Source of the DNA: JBDKUD01 sp039679805
GTDB taxonomy: Bacteria; Bacillota; Syntrophomonadia; Syntrophomonadales; Syntrophomonadaceae
Length of the DNA stretch: 26,587 bases
Direction of reading: 5' to 3'
Assembly: GCA_039679805.1 (NCBI GenBank)
Contig: JBDKUD010000407.1
Coordinates: forward strand, 1 to 26,587
The position numbers and the translations under genes were made by a program. A model generated the notes under the pieces. That model made no database searches, had not been told where the DNA came from, and was given only the letters and a program-made list of their open reading frames with translations. This document shows, piece after piece, positions 1 to 6,975 of the stretch. Each line of letters begins with the position of its first letter. Within the stretch, counting starts at the first letter, position 1.

Positions 1-1005
1 GGCAGTCTGTTCACTTACGGCCCCGAAATTGTTCAATGTATTCTCGTTAACTCCCAATAGCTTGATCTTGGCCTCATTACTGTAAGATATCACCGATCCC
101 CAAAAGTAGTCTGAGCTACCTGGTAAATCGGTTATAGTTTTTGATAACCATCCTCCGGTACAAGATTCAGCAGCAGCTATCTTTTTCCCTTTTTCCTGAA
201 CCAATTTAGCTACTATTTGTGCCAATGTTTCATCATCAAAGCCAAAAACATAATCTCCCATCAAATCTAAGATCTGTTTAGTTACATTATTAAGTATTTC
301 CTGGCTATGAACTGCATTTTCACCTTCAGCCGTAACCCGTATTTGCACTTCTCCTTCCATAGCCAGTAATGCCAGACTACATCCGTGGGGATCTTTCATA
401 ACCGGTGTTAACATTTCTTCCACCTGTGATTCCCCGGGACCGAGAACCTTTATGCTTCTTACTGCCGCTCTATTACTTTCCAAATAAAAATTCTTTTTTA
501 GCAATGGTACTAATTCTTGTTTATACATAGCCTGCATTTCTCCTGGGGGACCAGGAAGTAAAACGACTACCTTATTATTCTTATTAAGATACATACCCGG
601 GGCAGTCCCCAGAGGGTTCTTCAGAACTATAGCCTCCGGCGGAAACATAGCTTGTTTCAAATTTATTTCAGGCATAGAACGATGACGGCGGGCAAAAAAA
701 TCTTTTAATTTAATAACCTCTTCATCCCTTAATTCCATTCCTGTGCCCATCACTTCACAGGCAATTTCTTTGGTAAGGTCATCAAAGGTAGGCCCTAAGC
801 CCCCACTTGATATAACAATATCAGCCAGCTCTAATCCAGCTTTAAATGCATTCCTGATTGTAACTTCATTATCCCCGACCGTACTCTTTCCGATCACTCT
901 AATGCCTATGGAATTTAGTTGTTGAGAAATGAATACCGAATTACTATCAATAGTTGCCCCTAACAGCAGTTCAGTACCGGTAGATATTAAATAAGCTTTT
1001 TTCAA
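1..1005 (-). CDS. cinA: CinA family protein (competence/damage-inducible; NMN amidase type), 3' end cut by window edge
   Basis: The first 335 residues of a protein normally near 410 are present; the frame is still open at base 1. The N-terminal part is the MoCF-like/nucleotide pyrophosphatase domain, with the opening TGTELLLG and the later motif SSGGLGPTFDDLT. The C-terminal part begins the PncC-type amidase domain, with the hallmark AAESCTGG about 45 residues before the edge. In the family this protein recycles pyridine nucleotides by deamidating nicotinamide mononucleotide. I chose the TTG at 1005 because GGAGTG lies about 8 bases upstream and the product then opens MKKAYLISTGTELLLG like its relatives. 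An in-frame ATG at 1023 has no good ribosome binding site. In Bacillus, cinA follows pgsA and precedes recA; here an FtsH-like pair sits between pgsA and cinA. Confidence 0.93.
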   Translation of the reverse strand, partial: MKKAYLISTGTELLLGATIDSNSVFISQQLNSIGIRVIGKSTVGDNEVTIRNAFKAGLELADIVISSGGLGPTFDDLTKEIACEVMGTGMELRDEEVIKLKDFFARRHRSMPEINLKQAMFPPEAIVLKNPLGTAPGMYLNKNNKVVVLLPGPPGEMQAMYKQELVPLLKKNFYLESNRAAVRSIKVLGPGESQVEEMLTPVMKDPHGCSLALLAMEGEVQIRVTAEGENAVHSQEILNNVTKQILDLMGDYVFGFDDETLAQIVAKLVQEKGKKIAAAESCTGGWLSKTITDLPGSSDYFWGSVISYSNEAKIKLLGVNENTLNNFGAVSEQTA

Positions 1006-1050
1006 ATCGAAAATCACTCCCATATAACGTATATACACCTGTTAAATATT

Positions 1051-1056
1051 ATTATA
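1051..1056 (-). promoter_or_regulatory. Candidate -10 element for cinA
   Basis: TATAAT on the minus strand lies about 45 bases upstream of the cinA start and just past the terminator of the preceding gene, so cinA probably has its own promoter. No good -35 is visible at 16 to 18 bases, so this is a weak call based on the -10 hexamer alone. Confidence 0.35.
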
Positions 1057-1121
1057 AGCAATTTCCCAATCTATATGTTGGAATACATAATCGGTTTGAT
1101 CACACGCCTGGAAAAGGCCAT

Positions 1122-1144
1122 AAAAAAACCGGGCCAAGGCCCGG
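1122..1144 (-). terminator. Rho-independent terminator after the FtsH-like gene
   Basis: On the minus strand a perfect GC-rich stem CCGGGCC-TT-GGCCCGG is followed by seven T residues. It begins 7 bases after the stop codon of the FtsH-like gene and separates that unit from cinA. Confidence 0.9.
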
Positions 1145-1150
1145 CATCCT

Positions 1151-2638
1151 TTAAACTGCTATTTTATTGTCGGAAGGACTAATCAATTCAAGGAACCTTT
1201 TTCGATCAAGAGTCTCTTCTTTAAGCATGAAACCCGCTATTTTTTCCACTAGTTCACTTTTTCCTTGTAATAAATGCAGCGTAGTTTCTTCCATCTGTTT
1301 AATAATTGCCTGACATTCCTTGAACAAGGCTTCATCCGGAATATCCGGTTGTCCTACTACACCCAGTGATGAAAGCCCGGTCTCAATAATTTCCCTGGCC
1401 AGAGACCAGGCCTGCTGAAAATCATTTCGAGCCCCGGTGCTGCGGTTACCAAATCTTAATTCTTCAGCAATGGTACCTCCAAGAGCCACCATTATTTGTT
1501 TTTCCAGTTGCTCCCTGGTATACAGGTATTGATCATCCTGCGGAGATTTTCGCAAAAATCCCAGTGCTTTACCGCGAGGTACCACAGTCAATGATGATAC
1601 CGAACCTGGTTCCATCAACTCACTGACGATGGCATGTCCGCTTTCATGAATGCTAATTCGTTCTATTTCCTCAGAAGATGGTTTACGATCCAACTTTTCG
1701 CCCATAATCACCTTGTCGATTGCTTCTGTAAAATGCCTTTCTTCCAGAAATTCAGAATCTTCCCGCATCGCCAGTATAGCTGCTTCATTAGTAAGACTCT
1801 CCAGATGAGCACCAGAAAAACCGAAAGTAGCCCGGGCCAAGTCTTCCAGTTTAATATTATCAGCCAGACGTTTATTTCGGGTATGAATCTCCAAAATTTT
1901 TACCCTTCCCCTTTTGTCCGGCAAACCCACTTCGACCTGCCGGTCGAACCGACCCGGTCTTAAAAGAGCAGAATCCAGCATATCAGCCCTATTGGTCGCT
2001 CCAATTAACAAAATTCGCGGTTCCTCATCGGGAGTAATACCATCCATTTCAACCAAAAGTTGATTTAAAGTCTGATCATACTCCATATGACTACTATGGC
2101 TGCCGCGTTTTGCTCCCAATATTTCTAATTCATCAATAAAAATGATCGCGCTCTTATAATTTTCACTGCGAGCCTTTTTGCGTGCATCATCAAAAAGCTG
2201 CCTTACCCTTTTAGCACCGACGCCTGCATAAACTTCGATAAACTCACTTCCGGAAACGGTCAGAAAGGCAGAACTGGTAAAAGTAGCTGCAGCTCGAGCC
2301 AAGAGTGTTTTACCGGTGCCGGGAGGACCAACCAGCAATACTCCCTTTAGCGGTCTTATCCCCATTTTTCCTATCTCATCAGCTTTTAAAATAAACTCCA
2401 ACGCTTCCTGGAGTTCCTTTATGGCCGTATTTTGTCCGCCGATATCATTAAAACTTATAGCTTGTTTGCTTTTAATTCCAGTACTGACATCCTTGAATTT
2501 CATCTGGCCCTGAGTTTGCATAAAGAAATAAAATCCACCAATTATCATAGCAAATAATACAAAAGGCGTTACATTTACACCTATAACTGCCATGAAAATA
2601 ATAACAGCCAGTCCGGAACCAACAACTATTTCCTTCAC
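1151..2638 (-). CDS. FtsH-like membrane AAA+ zinc metalloprotease without the extracytoplasmic domain
   Basis: The 495-residue protein carries the full FtsH core. The AAA module has Walker A GPPGTGKT (104-111), Walker B IIFIDE (165-170) and the second region of homology with LRPGRFDR (226-233). The M41 peptidase domain has HESGH (331-335) and a candidate third zinc ligand, D406, in GARNDFQQA. It should unfold and degrade proteins at the inner face of the membrane as a hexamer. The oddity is the N-terminus: two hydrophobic segments (about 5-21 and 24-41) are joined by only a few residues, whereas canonical FtsH (600-650 residues) has about 70-80 extracytoplasmic residues between them. It starts 19 bases after a gene for a small membrane-anchored protein, and the two are probably cotranscribed. 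It is probably a paralogue rather than the housekeeping FtsH. The enzyme class is secure; its substrates are unknown. Confidence 0.9.
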   Translation of the reverse strand: MKEIVVGSGLAVIIFMAVIGVNVTPFVLFAMIIGGFYFFMQTQGQMKFKDVSTGIKSKQAISFNDIGGQNTAIKELQEALEFILKADEIGKMGIRPLKGVLLVGPPGTGKTLLARAAATFTSSAFLTVSGSEFIEVYAGVGAKRVRQLFDDARKKARSENYKSAIIFIDELEILGAKRGSHSSHMEYDQTLNQLLVEMDGITPDEEPRILLIGATNRADMLDSALLRPGRFDRQVEVGLPDKRGRVKILEIHTRNKRLADNIKLEDLARATFGFSGAHLESLTNEAAILAMREDSEFLEERHFTEAIDKVIMGEKLDRKPSSEEIERISIHESGHAIVSELMEPGSVSSLTVVPRGKALGFLRKSPQDDQYLYTREQLEKQIMVALGGTIAEELRFGNRSTGARNDFQQAWSLAREIIETGLSSLGVVGQPDIPDEALFKECQAIIKQMEETTLHLLQGKSELVEKIAGFMLKEETLDRKRFLELISPSDNKIAV

Positions 2639-2657
2639 TAGATATCTCCCCTTTATC

Positions 2658-3185
2658 CTACTTCACGACAGTATTATTATCCTGTTGCCGGTTAATTACC
2701 TCATATAAAAAGTGGTCTCCGTCTTGCATTTGAATATAAAGACGGTTTTCATCCACAAATAACTTATATGTTATACCTTTTAATTCAGGTTTCATTTGCT
2801 CTTTTAGCCATAGATAACGGTTGTTGGCGATAGCTTCATAAACCATTAGTTGGACATTATCATATGCATTCTGCAGCTTTTCGTCCCTCTGATACTTTAT
2901 ATTGAGCTGGTATTGTTTATTCTTTACTACCGAATCTATAGCTTTTTTGATTTCTTCATATTTACTTTGTAAGTTATCAATATTTTTCAATTGAACATCA
3001 ATTGTTAATTCACGGTCCTGATTACCAATGGTTACATTTTCAACTCCGGCAATGCTGTTAATCCTGTTTGCAAGAGGCTTTTCAACTCCGTACTGATTGT
3101 AAAGCCAATAACTGCCAAAGAAAGTTGCAGAAACTACTACCAGGGCAACTATAGCAATAAAAAACTTGAATTCGTTTTTTTTCAT
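2658..3185 (-). CDS. Hypothetical membrane-anchored protein upstream of the FtsH-like gene
   Basis: I do not recognise a named family. The 175-residue product starts MKKNEFKFF, has one N-terminal hydrophobic segment (about 7-27) and then about 145 polar residues predicted to lie outside the membrane. These look alpha/beta, with a charged helical stretch (NLQSKYEEIKKAIDSVV) in the middle. The ATG at 3185 is preceded by GAAGGAGGGG at good spacing. A reading frame extends 31 codons further upstream but would run through the promoter and ribosome binding site, so I reject that longer start. The stop lies 19 bases before the FtsH-like gene, which suggests a shared operon. A role as partner or adaptor of the protease is inference from position only. 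Confidence 0.75.
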   Translation of the reverse strand: MKKNEFKFFIAIVALVVVSATFFGSYWLYNQYGVEKPLANRINSIAGVENVTIGNQDRELTIDVQLKNIDNLQSKYEEIKKAIDSVVKNKQYQLNIKYQRDEKLQNAYDNVQLMVYEAIANNRYLWLKEQMKPELKGITYKLFVDENRLYIQMQDGDHFLYEVINRQQDNNTVVK

Positions 3186-3207
3186 AAAAGCCCCTCCTTC
3201 GCAAATA

Positions 3208-3213
3208 ATTATA
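3208..3213 (-). promoter_or_regulatory. Candidate -10 for the membrane protein / FtsH-like operon
   Basis: TATAAT on the minus strand ends 22 bases upstream of the ATG at 3185 and lies downstream of the pgsA terminator. The sequence 17 bases further up is not a recognisable -35, so only the -10 supports the call. Confidence 0.4.
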
Positions 3214-3276
3214 ACATAGACTAAAGTCCCAAGGCTGAGCCAAAAATATGTAAATCTTTTAAAGCAATAAATATAC

Positions 3277-3309
3277 AAAAAAAAAGTGGCCCTGTATTAA
3301 GCCACTTTT
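3277..3309 (-). terminator. Rho-independent terminator after pgsA
   Basis: AAAAGTGGC and GCCACTTTT form a 9-bp stem around a 10-base loop. On the minus strand this is followed by a run of T. It lies about 20 bases after the pgsA stop and ends the ftsK-to-pgsA run of genes. Confidence 0.8.
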
Positions 3310-3330
3310 ACTTTAAATTAATACGTTTTT

Positions 3331-3867
3331 TTAGTTATCAGTACTTATTTGGAAATTTTGAAAATATTCTATACCTGATACCACAGTAATAATAACTGCT
3401 ATATACATAGCCCACACGCCTATAGGCAGTTGAAAATATGGATAATATAAATTCTTTAGTATTATCAAAACAACTGCCACAATCTGGCTAATCGTTTTAA
3501 TTTTTCCTAGCTTGCTGGCGGCAATTATTATTCCTTCCTCAGCTTTCAAGATTCTTAAGCCAGAAACTGCAAATTCCCGGCCCAGAATTATAATAGCTAT
3601 CCAGCCGGCTATTTGGCCCAATTCCACCAAGCTGATTAGAGCCGCTGTTATCAACAGTTTATCAGCTAGAGGATCTAAGATAATACCCATTTTAGTTACT
3701 TGTTTCCACTTCCGGGCCAGGTAACCGTCCAGACTATCTGTTAGGGCAGCAATAATAAAGACCAGTGCTGCCAAATAATCACCATAGGGAATCCTAACCG
3801 TTAAAAAAATAACGAAAATGGGAATTAAGGAAATTCTAAGTAAAGTGAGGCTGTTTGGAAGATTCAT
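3331..3867 (-). CDS. pgsA: CDP-diacylglycerol--glycerol-3-phosphate 3-phosphatidyltransferase
   Basis: A 178-residue integral membrane enzyme that makes phosphatidylglycerol phosphate from CDP-diacylglycerol and glycerol-3-phosphate, the committed step to phosphatidylglycerol. The CDP-alcohol phosphatidyltransferase signature is complete: D44-x2-D47-G48-x2-A51-R52, then G61-x3-D65-x3-D69. It opens MNLPNSLTLLR, typical for the family, and has several hydrophobic helices. The ATG at 3867 has GGGGA about 9 bases upstream; a longer frame starting at TTG 3882 merely includes that ribosome binding site. The start overlaps the 3' end of rimO by 32 bases, implying cotranscription and probably coupled translation. 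Length is normal for the family. Confidence 0.95.
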   Translation of the reverse strand: MNLPNSLTLLRISLIPIFVIFLTVRIPYGDYLAALVFIIAALTDSLDGYLARKWKQVTKMGIILDPLADKLLITAALISLVELGQIAGWIAIIILGREFAVSGLRILKAEEGIIIAASKLGKIKTISQIVAVVLIILKNLYYPYFQLPIGVWAMYIAVIITVVSGIEYFQNFQISTDN

Positions 3868-5185
3868 TAATATATTCCCCAATCATATCGTAGTCTCGCA
3901 CACCTTTAAGTTGAACATTTATTATTTCTCCCCGGGAAAGCCTGGTTTCCGTTTTGACCAGAGTAATACCGTCAACCTCGGGGGCCTGGTAATAACCTCT
4001 ACCAATAAATAGGTTTTTAGAAATACCTGAAGAAATCAGTATTGGCTCAATCTTGTTCAAACGTGTAATATTTTTTTTGCGAGTAATTCCGTTCTGCAAT
4101 CTTAATACTGTATTCTTTCTCTCCTCCTTTACCTCATCAGGTATCTGGTTATCCAAACGTTCTGCGACAGTTCCGTCCTCAGCAGCATACGAAAATGCAC
4201 CTAACCAGTCAAACTCATTTTGAACCATAAAATCTAACAGCTCTTTAAAATCATTCTCTTCTTCTCCAGGGTAGCCAACCATCAATGTAGTACGCAACAC
4301 AAGATTAGCGATGCTTTTCTTAAGTTTAATTATAAGACTATTTAAAGCATCATAGTCATGCTTTCTGTTCATACTTGATAAAATTTTATCTGCGGCATGT
4401 TGTATCGGAATGTCCAAATAAGGTAAGATTTTAGTCTCAGTTGCTACTGTCTCAATAATTTCGTCATTCAAGTGGGCAGGATGTAAATACATAATTCGAA
4501 TCCATTCCAAGCCATTAACCTGACAAAGCTTTTTAAGCAACTGCGGCAGACTGCTTTTACCATATAAGTCACTGCCATATGCAGCCGTATCCTGAGCAAT
4601 AACTACTAGTTCCTTTATTCCTTTATCAACCAATTCACGGGCCTCTGTAATAACCTTTTCGACCGGTTTCGATCGTAGTTGGCCCCTGATTAACGGTATA
4701 GTACAGTAACTGCACCGATTGTTACATCCCTCGGCGATTTTTAGATAAGCTGAACCTGCTGGAGTAGTGATTGACCTGGGACCTTCTTCTATAAATTGCG
4801 ATGGTGGATTTTCAATCCAGGAAATCCTTTTTCCAGCGACCACTGCTTCTATGGCCCGGTCAATACCAGTAAAAGATGAGATACCGATAACACCATCCAA
4901 TTCAGGCATCTCATCCAGTAATTCCGTACCATATCGTTGCGATAAACACCCGGTAGCGATCAAATACTGTAAACGTCCCTCTTCCTTCAATTTTCCAGTT
5001 TTTATAATGGTATTAATCGCTTCTTCTTTAGCGGCATTTATAAAACCGCATGTATTAACTATAATCAAATCTGCTTTATTTAAGGATTCAACAATACGAT
5101 ATCCGGATTTCTTTAGTATTCCAATCATAATCTCTGTATCAACCCGGTTTTTTGCACACCCCAGGCTAATAAAACCAATATTCAC
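3836..5185 (-). CDS. rimO: Ribosomal protein S12 methylthiotransferase RimO (radical SAM)
   Basis: A 449-residue MiaB/RimO-type methylthiotransferase. The N-terminal UPF0004 domain supplies the three cysteines of the auxiliary 4Fe-4S cluster (C10, C46, C80). The radical SAM core has CxxxCxxC at C154, C158 and C161 (GCNNRCSYC). The C-terminal TRAM domain ends with the RimO-like stretch GVRDYDMIGEYI. RimO adds a methylthio group to the conserved aspartate of ribosomal protein S12. The short opening MNIGFISLGCAKNRVD and the TRAM region favour RimO over MiaB, which acts on tRNA. It sits 12 bases after the rodZ-like gene and its end overlaps pgsA, so it is part of one transcription unit. Confidence 0.95.
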   Translation of the reverse strand: MNIGFISLGCAKNRVDTEIMIGILKKSGYRIVESLNKADLIIVNTCGFINAAKEEAINTIIKTGKLKEEGRLQYLIATGCLSQRYGTELLDEMPELDGVIGISSFTGIDRAIEAVVAGKRISWIENPPSQFIEEGPRSITTPAGSAYLKIAEGCNNRCSYCTIPLIRGQLRSKPVEKVITEARELVDKGIKELVVIAQDTAAYGSDLYGKSSLPQLLKKLCQVNGLEWIRIMYLHPAHLNDEIIETVATETKILPYLDIPIQHAADKILSSMNRKHDYDALNSLIIKLKKSIANLVLRTTLMVGYPGEEENDFKELLDFMVQNEFDWLGAFSYAAEDGTVAERLDNQIPDEVKEERKNTVLRLQNGITRKKNITRLNKIEPILISSGISKNLFIGRGYYQAPEVDGITLVKTETRLSRGEIINVQLKGVRDYDMIGEYINESSKQPHFT

Positions 5186-5197
5186 TTGCTATTACCT

Positions 5198-5929
5198 CTA
5201 TTCTGTACCCGGTTTATCTACTGAAAACACTTTTTCCAATACCTCACCAGGCGTTCCCATCGGCCCCAAATTTTTATTATTAAAGGTGATATTTATACCA
5301 CCAGCGTTGCCTGCATTTACTAATACCGTTTTCTTCCCGATAAAAGACTTAGTTTGTCCGGGGAGAAGCATACCCTCATATTGTTGTTGATCGTCAACAA
5401 CAATACGCAACCAGCACTTCTGGGTAGCTTCAATAACAACTTCGGCAGTTTTCACAGCCACCTGAGGTGGTTTAGCCCTTTTTTCTGGTTGTTGCTGGGA
5501 TACAGATGGGCGTGGTTGAGTTTGTTCATTAGCCCCCCTACTGGCAAAATAATTAGCCAAGTTGTTACCCATCCATATTACCAATACCAAAAACATACCT
5601 GCCGTTAATATTCTTTTCAAATTTAAGTTACTGGGCCAGTTAAACCCGGATTCTTTAGTTGCTTCCGGTACCTGAAAAGATTCCTCCTCTTCTTGTGCAC
5701 CGTAAGCCAGTAACTTAAATTCATTTACCATTTCTTCTGCATCAAGTTTCAGAAAACCGGCGTAGAGTTTCAAAAATCCAGTTGCATAAACCCGCGGTGG
5801 GAGAAGCGAAAATTCTTCATCTTCGAGGGCCTTTATATATGCCTTCCTGATCTTGGTTTCTTCCTCAACCGCCTCAAGACTATAACCTTGTCTTTCTCTT
5901 TCTTCTTTCAGCTTATTTCCAAAATCCAT
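5198..5929 (-). CDS. RodZ-like / YmfM helix-turn-helix membrane protein
   Basis: A 243-residue protein. The N-terminal HTH_25/Xre-type helix-turn-helix (about 1-70) opens MDFGNKLKEERERQGYSLEAVEEETKI in style. A single membrane segment (about 105-125) follows, then a proline/glutamine-rich linker (about 133-155) and a C-terminal DUF4115-type domain (about 165-243). In RodZ the cytoplasmic HTH binds MreB and links it to the cell-wall elongation machinery; in Firmicutes the orthologue is usually called YmfM. Its position just before rimO and pgsA matches the ymfM-pgsA neighbourhood of Bacillus. The start is supported by AGGAG about 8 bases upstream of the ATG. The family is fairly sure; the cell-shape role is inferred from homology. 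Confidence 0.85.
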   Translation of the reverse strand: MDFGNKLKEERERQGYSLEAVEEETKIRKAYIKALEDEEFSLLPPRVYATGFLKLYAGFLKLDAEEMVNEFKLLAYGAQEEEESFQVPEATKESGFNWPSNLNLKRILTAGMFLVLVIWMGNNLANYFASRGANEQTQPRPSVSQQQPEKRAKPPQVAVKTAEVVIEATQKCWLRIVVDDQQQYEGMLLPGQTKSFIGKKTVLVNAGNAGGINITFNNKNLGPMGTPGEVLEKVFSVDKPGTE

Positions 5930-5975
5930 GTTATCAACTCCTAATCAAGGGGGTTAATTAAATAAAACTAAATAT

Positions 5976-6932
5976 TTAACTGGTTGAGGCAGTCCCAGCA
6001 CCAATCCTGAAAGCCTGTCTTAACGGATAGCCTGATGACAGCCCGTATATAACTCCAGCCAACAATAAAGGCAATTTGCTCCGGACCGAAAAGTTTTGAT
6101 TGGGCAGCATAGAATAATCACTAACTCCGGTATTGTTGATACATGTAATACCGGTTTTACCATCTGTGATAACAAAATATTGATCACTTTTTTTTAACAT
6201 TTGCGTAAACCTGCTTGTATAATCATTTATTTGTTCAAAACTATCCAAACCTATAACTACCAGGTCAAACTGGCCTAAATAATCAGGAATATCCTGAGGA
6301 CAATTAATATATTTACAGGTGCAAAATCGAGGTAAATTATCATCCTTGGTTAACATTCTTTTATAGATTAGCTCCTGAAACTGATCCTCAACTATCAGCC
6401 ATTCACAGTTGAATGCAATCCAATTCTTGGCCTCTATAGCCTTTTCATATTCCTTATAACTATAACCTTCCCGGTAGACAAATATATCATCTACGGAAAC
6501 TAACCGACAACTCCTTTTACTTGCATGATGATAGATATTAGAGATATCTATATTATGGGCTTGCAGACGGCTCAATAACCTGTTTCCAATATCATCATTT
6601 GCCAGAATACTAATTAACTTAACATAAATACCGAATCTGGCTAAAGCTTCACTAACCGAGATAGCAAAACCTCCATCATTTATGTCAATACTATTCTCCT
6701 TTTCCGTTTTGATACTGATGTTGACACAGCATTCGCCTACTACTACCATGGACACCTGTTGATTAAAAACGTATCCTTTTCCTAATAATATCCCTTTTTT
6801 CAACAGGTTGGATATGTGCACAGCTACTGAAGATCTGGTAATTTTTAACCGTTGGGCCAGATCATCCTGGGAAATCAGAGGCTCTTTTTTTAGTACCTCA
6901 GCAATCTCTTTTTCTCGTGAAGTAAGCCTCAT
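5976..6932 (-). CDS. Winged-helix regulator with a degenerate PfkB (ribokinase-like) domain
   Basis: A 318-residue protein. Residues 1-60 form a winged helix of the Lrp/MarR-like kind (SREKEIAEVL..., SQDDLAQRLKITRSSVAVHISNLLKKG). The rest resembles a PfkB sugar/nucleoside kinase, as in the HTH-PfkB fusions of the YeiI/PsuK type. The usual PfkB features are eroded. Where active kinases have DTxGAGDxFxAG near the C-terminus, this protein has SVRSKLPLLLAG, so both the anion-hole glycines and the catalytic aspartate are gone. It looks like a ligand-sensing pseudokinase or a decayed regulator rather than an enzyme; that is inference. It lies 43 bases after ftsK and 46 bases before the rodZ-like gene, inside the same run, and has its own GAGGTGAG ribosome binding site. 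Confidence 0.75.
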   Translation of the reverse strand: MRLTSREKEIAEVLKKEPLISQDDLAQRLKITRSSVAVHISNLLKKGILLGKGYVFNQQVSMVVVGECCVNISIKTEKENSIDINDGGFAISVSEALARFGIYVKLISILANDDIGNRLLSRLQAHNIDISNIYHHASKRSCRLVSVDDIFVYREGYSYKEYEKAIEAKNWIAFNCEWLIVEDQFQELIYKRMLTKDDNLPRFCTCKYINCPQDIPDYLGQFDLVVIGLDSFEQINDYTSRFTQMLKKSDQYFVITDGKTGITCINNTGVSDYSMLPNQNFSVRSKLPLLLAGVIYGLSSGYPLRQAFRIGAGTASTS

Positions 6933-6975
6933 TTTTTTCTCACCTCTAATAATACTATTCCTTCAGTATAAAATA

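Noticed and set aside
743..925. Plus-strand open frame within cinA, and other plus-strand frames throughout (for example 1634-1963, 4767-5390, 20369-20767, 22777-23247, 24989-25357).
   Set aside because: Each lies wholly or mostly antisense to a well-supported minus-strand gene, shows no family resemblance and has low-complexity composition; they are frame shadows.
2658..3278. 206-residue version of the membrane protein before the FtsH-like gene.
   Set aside because: The first 31 codons cover the -10 element and the GAAGGAGGGG site, and begin next to the pgsA terminator; the ATG at 3185 is the supported start.
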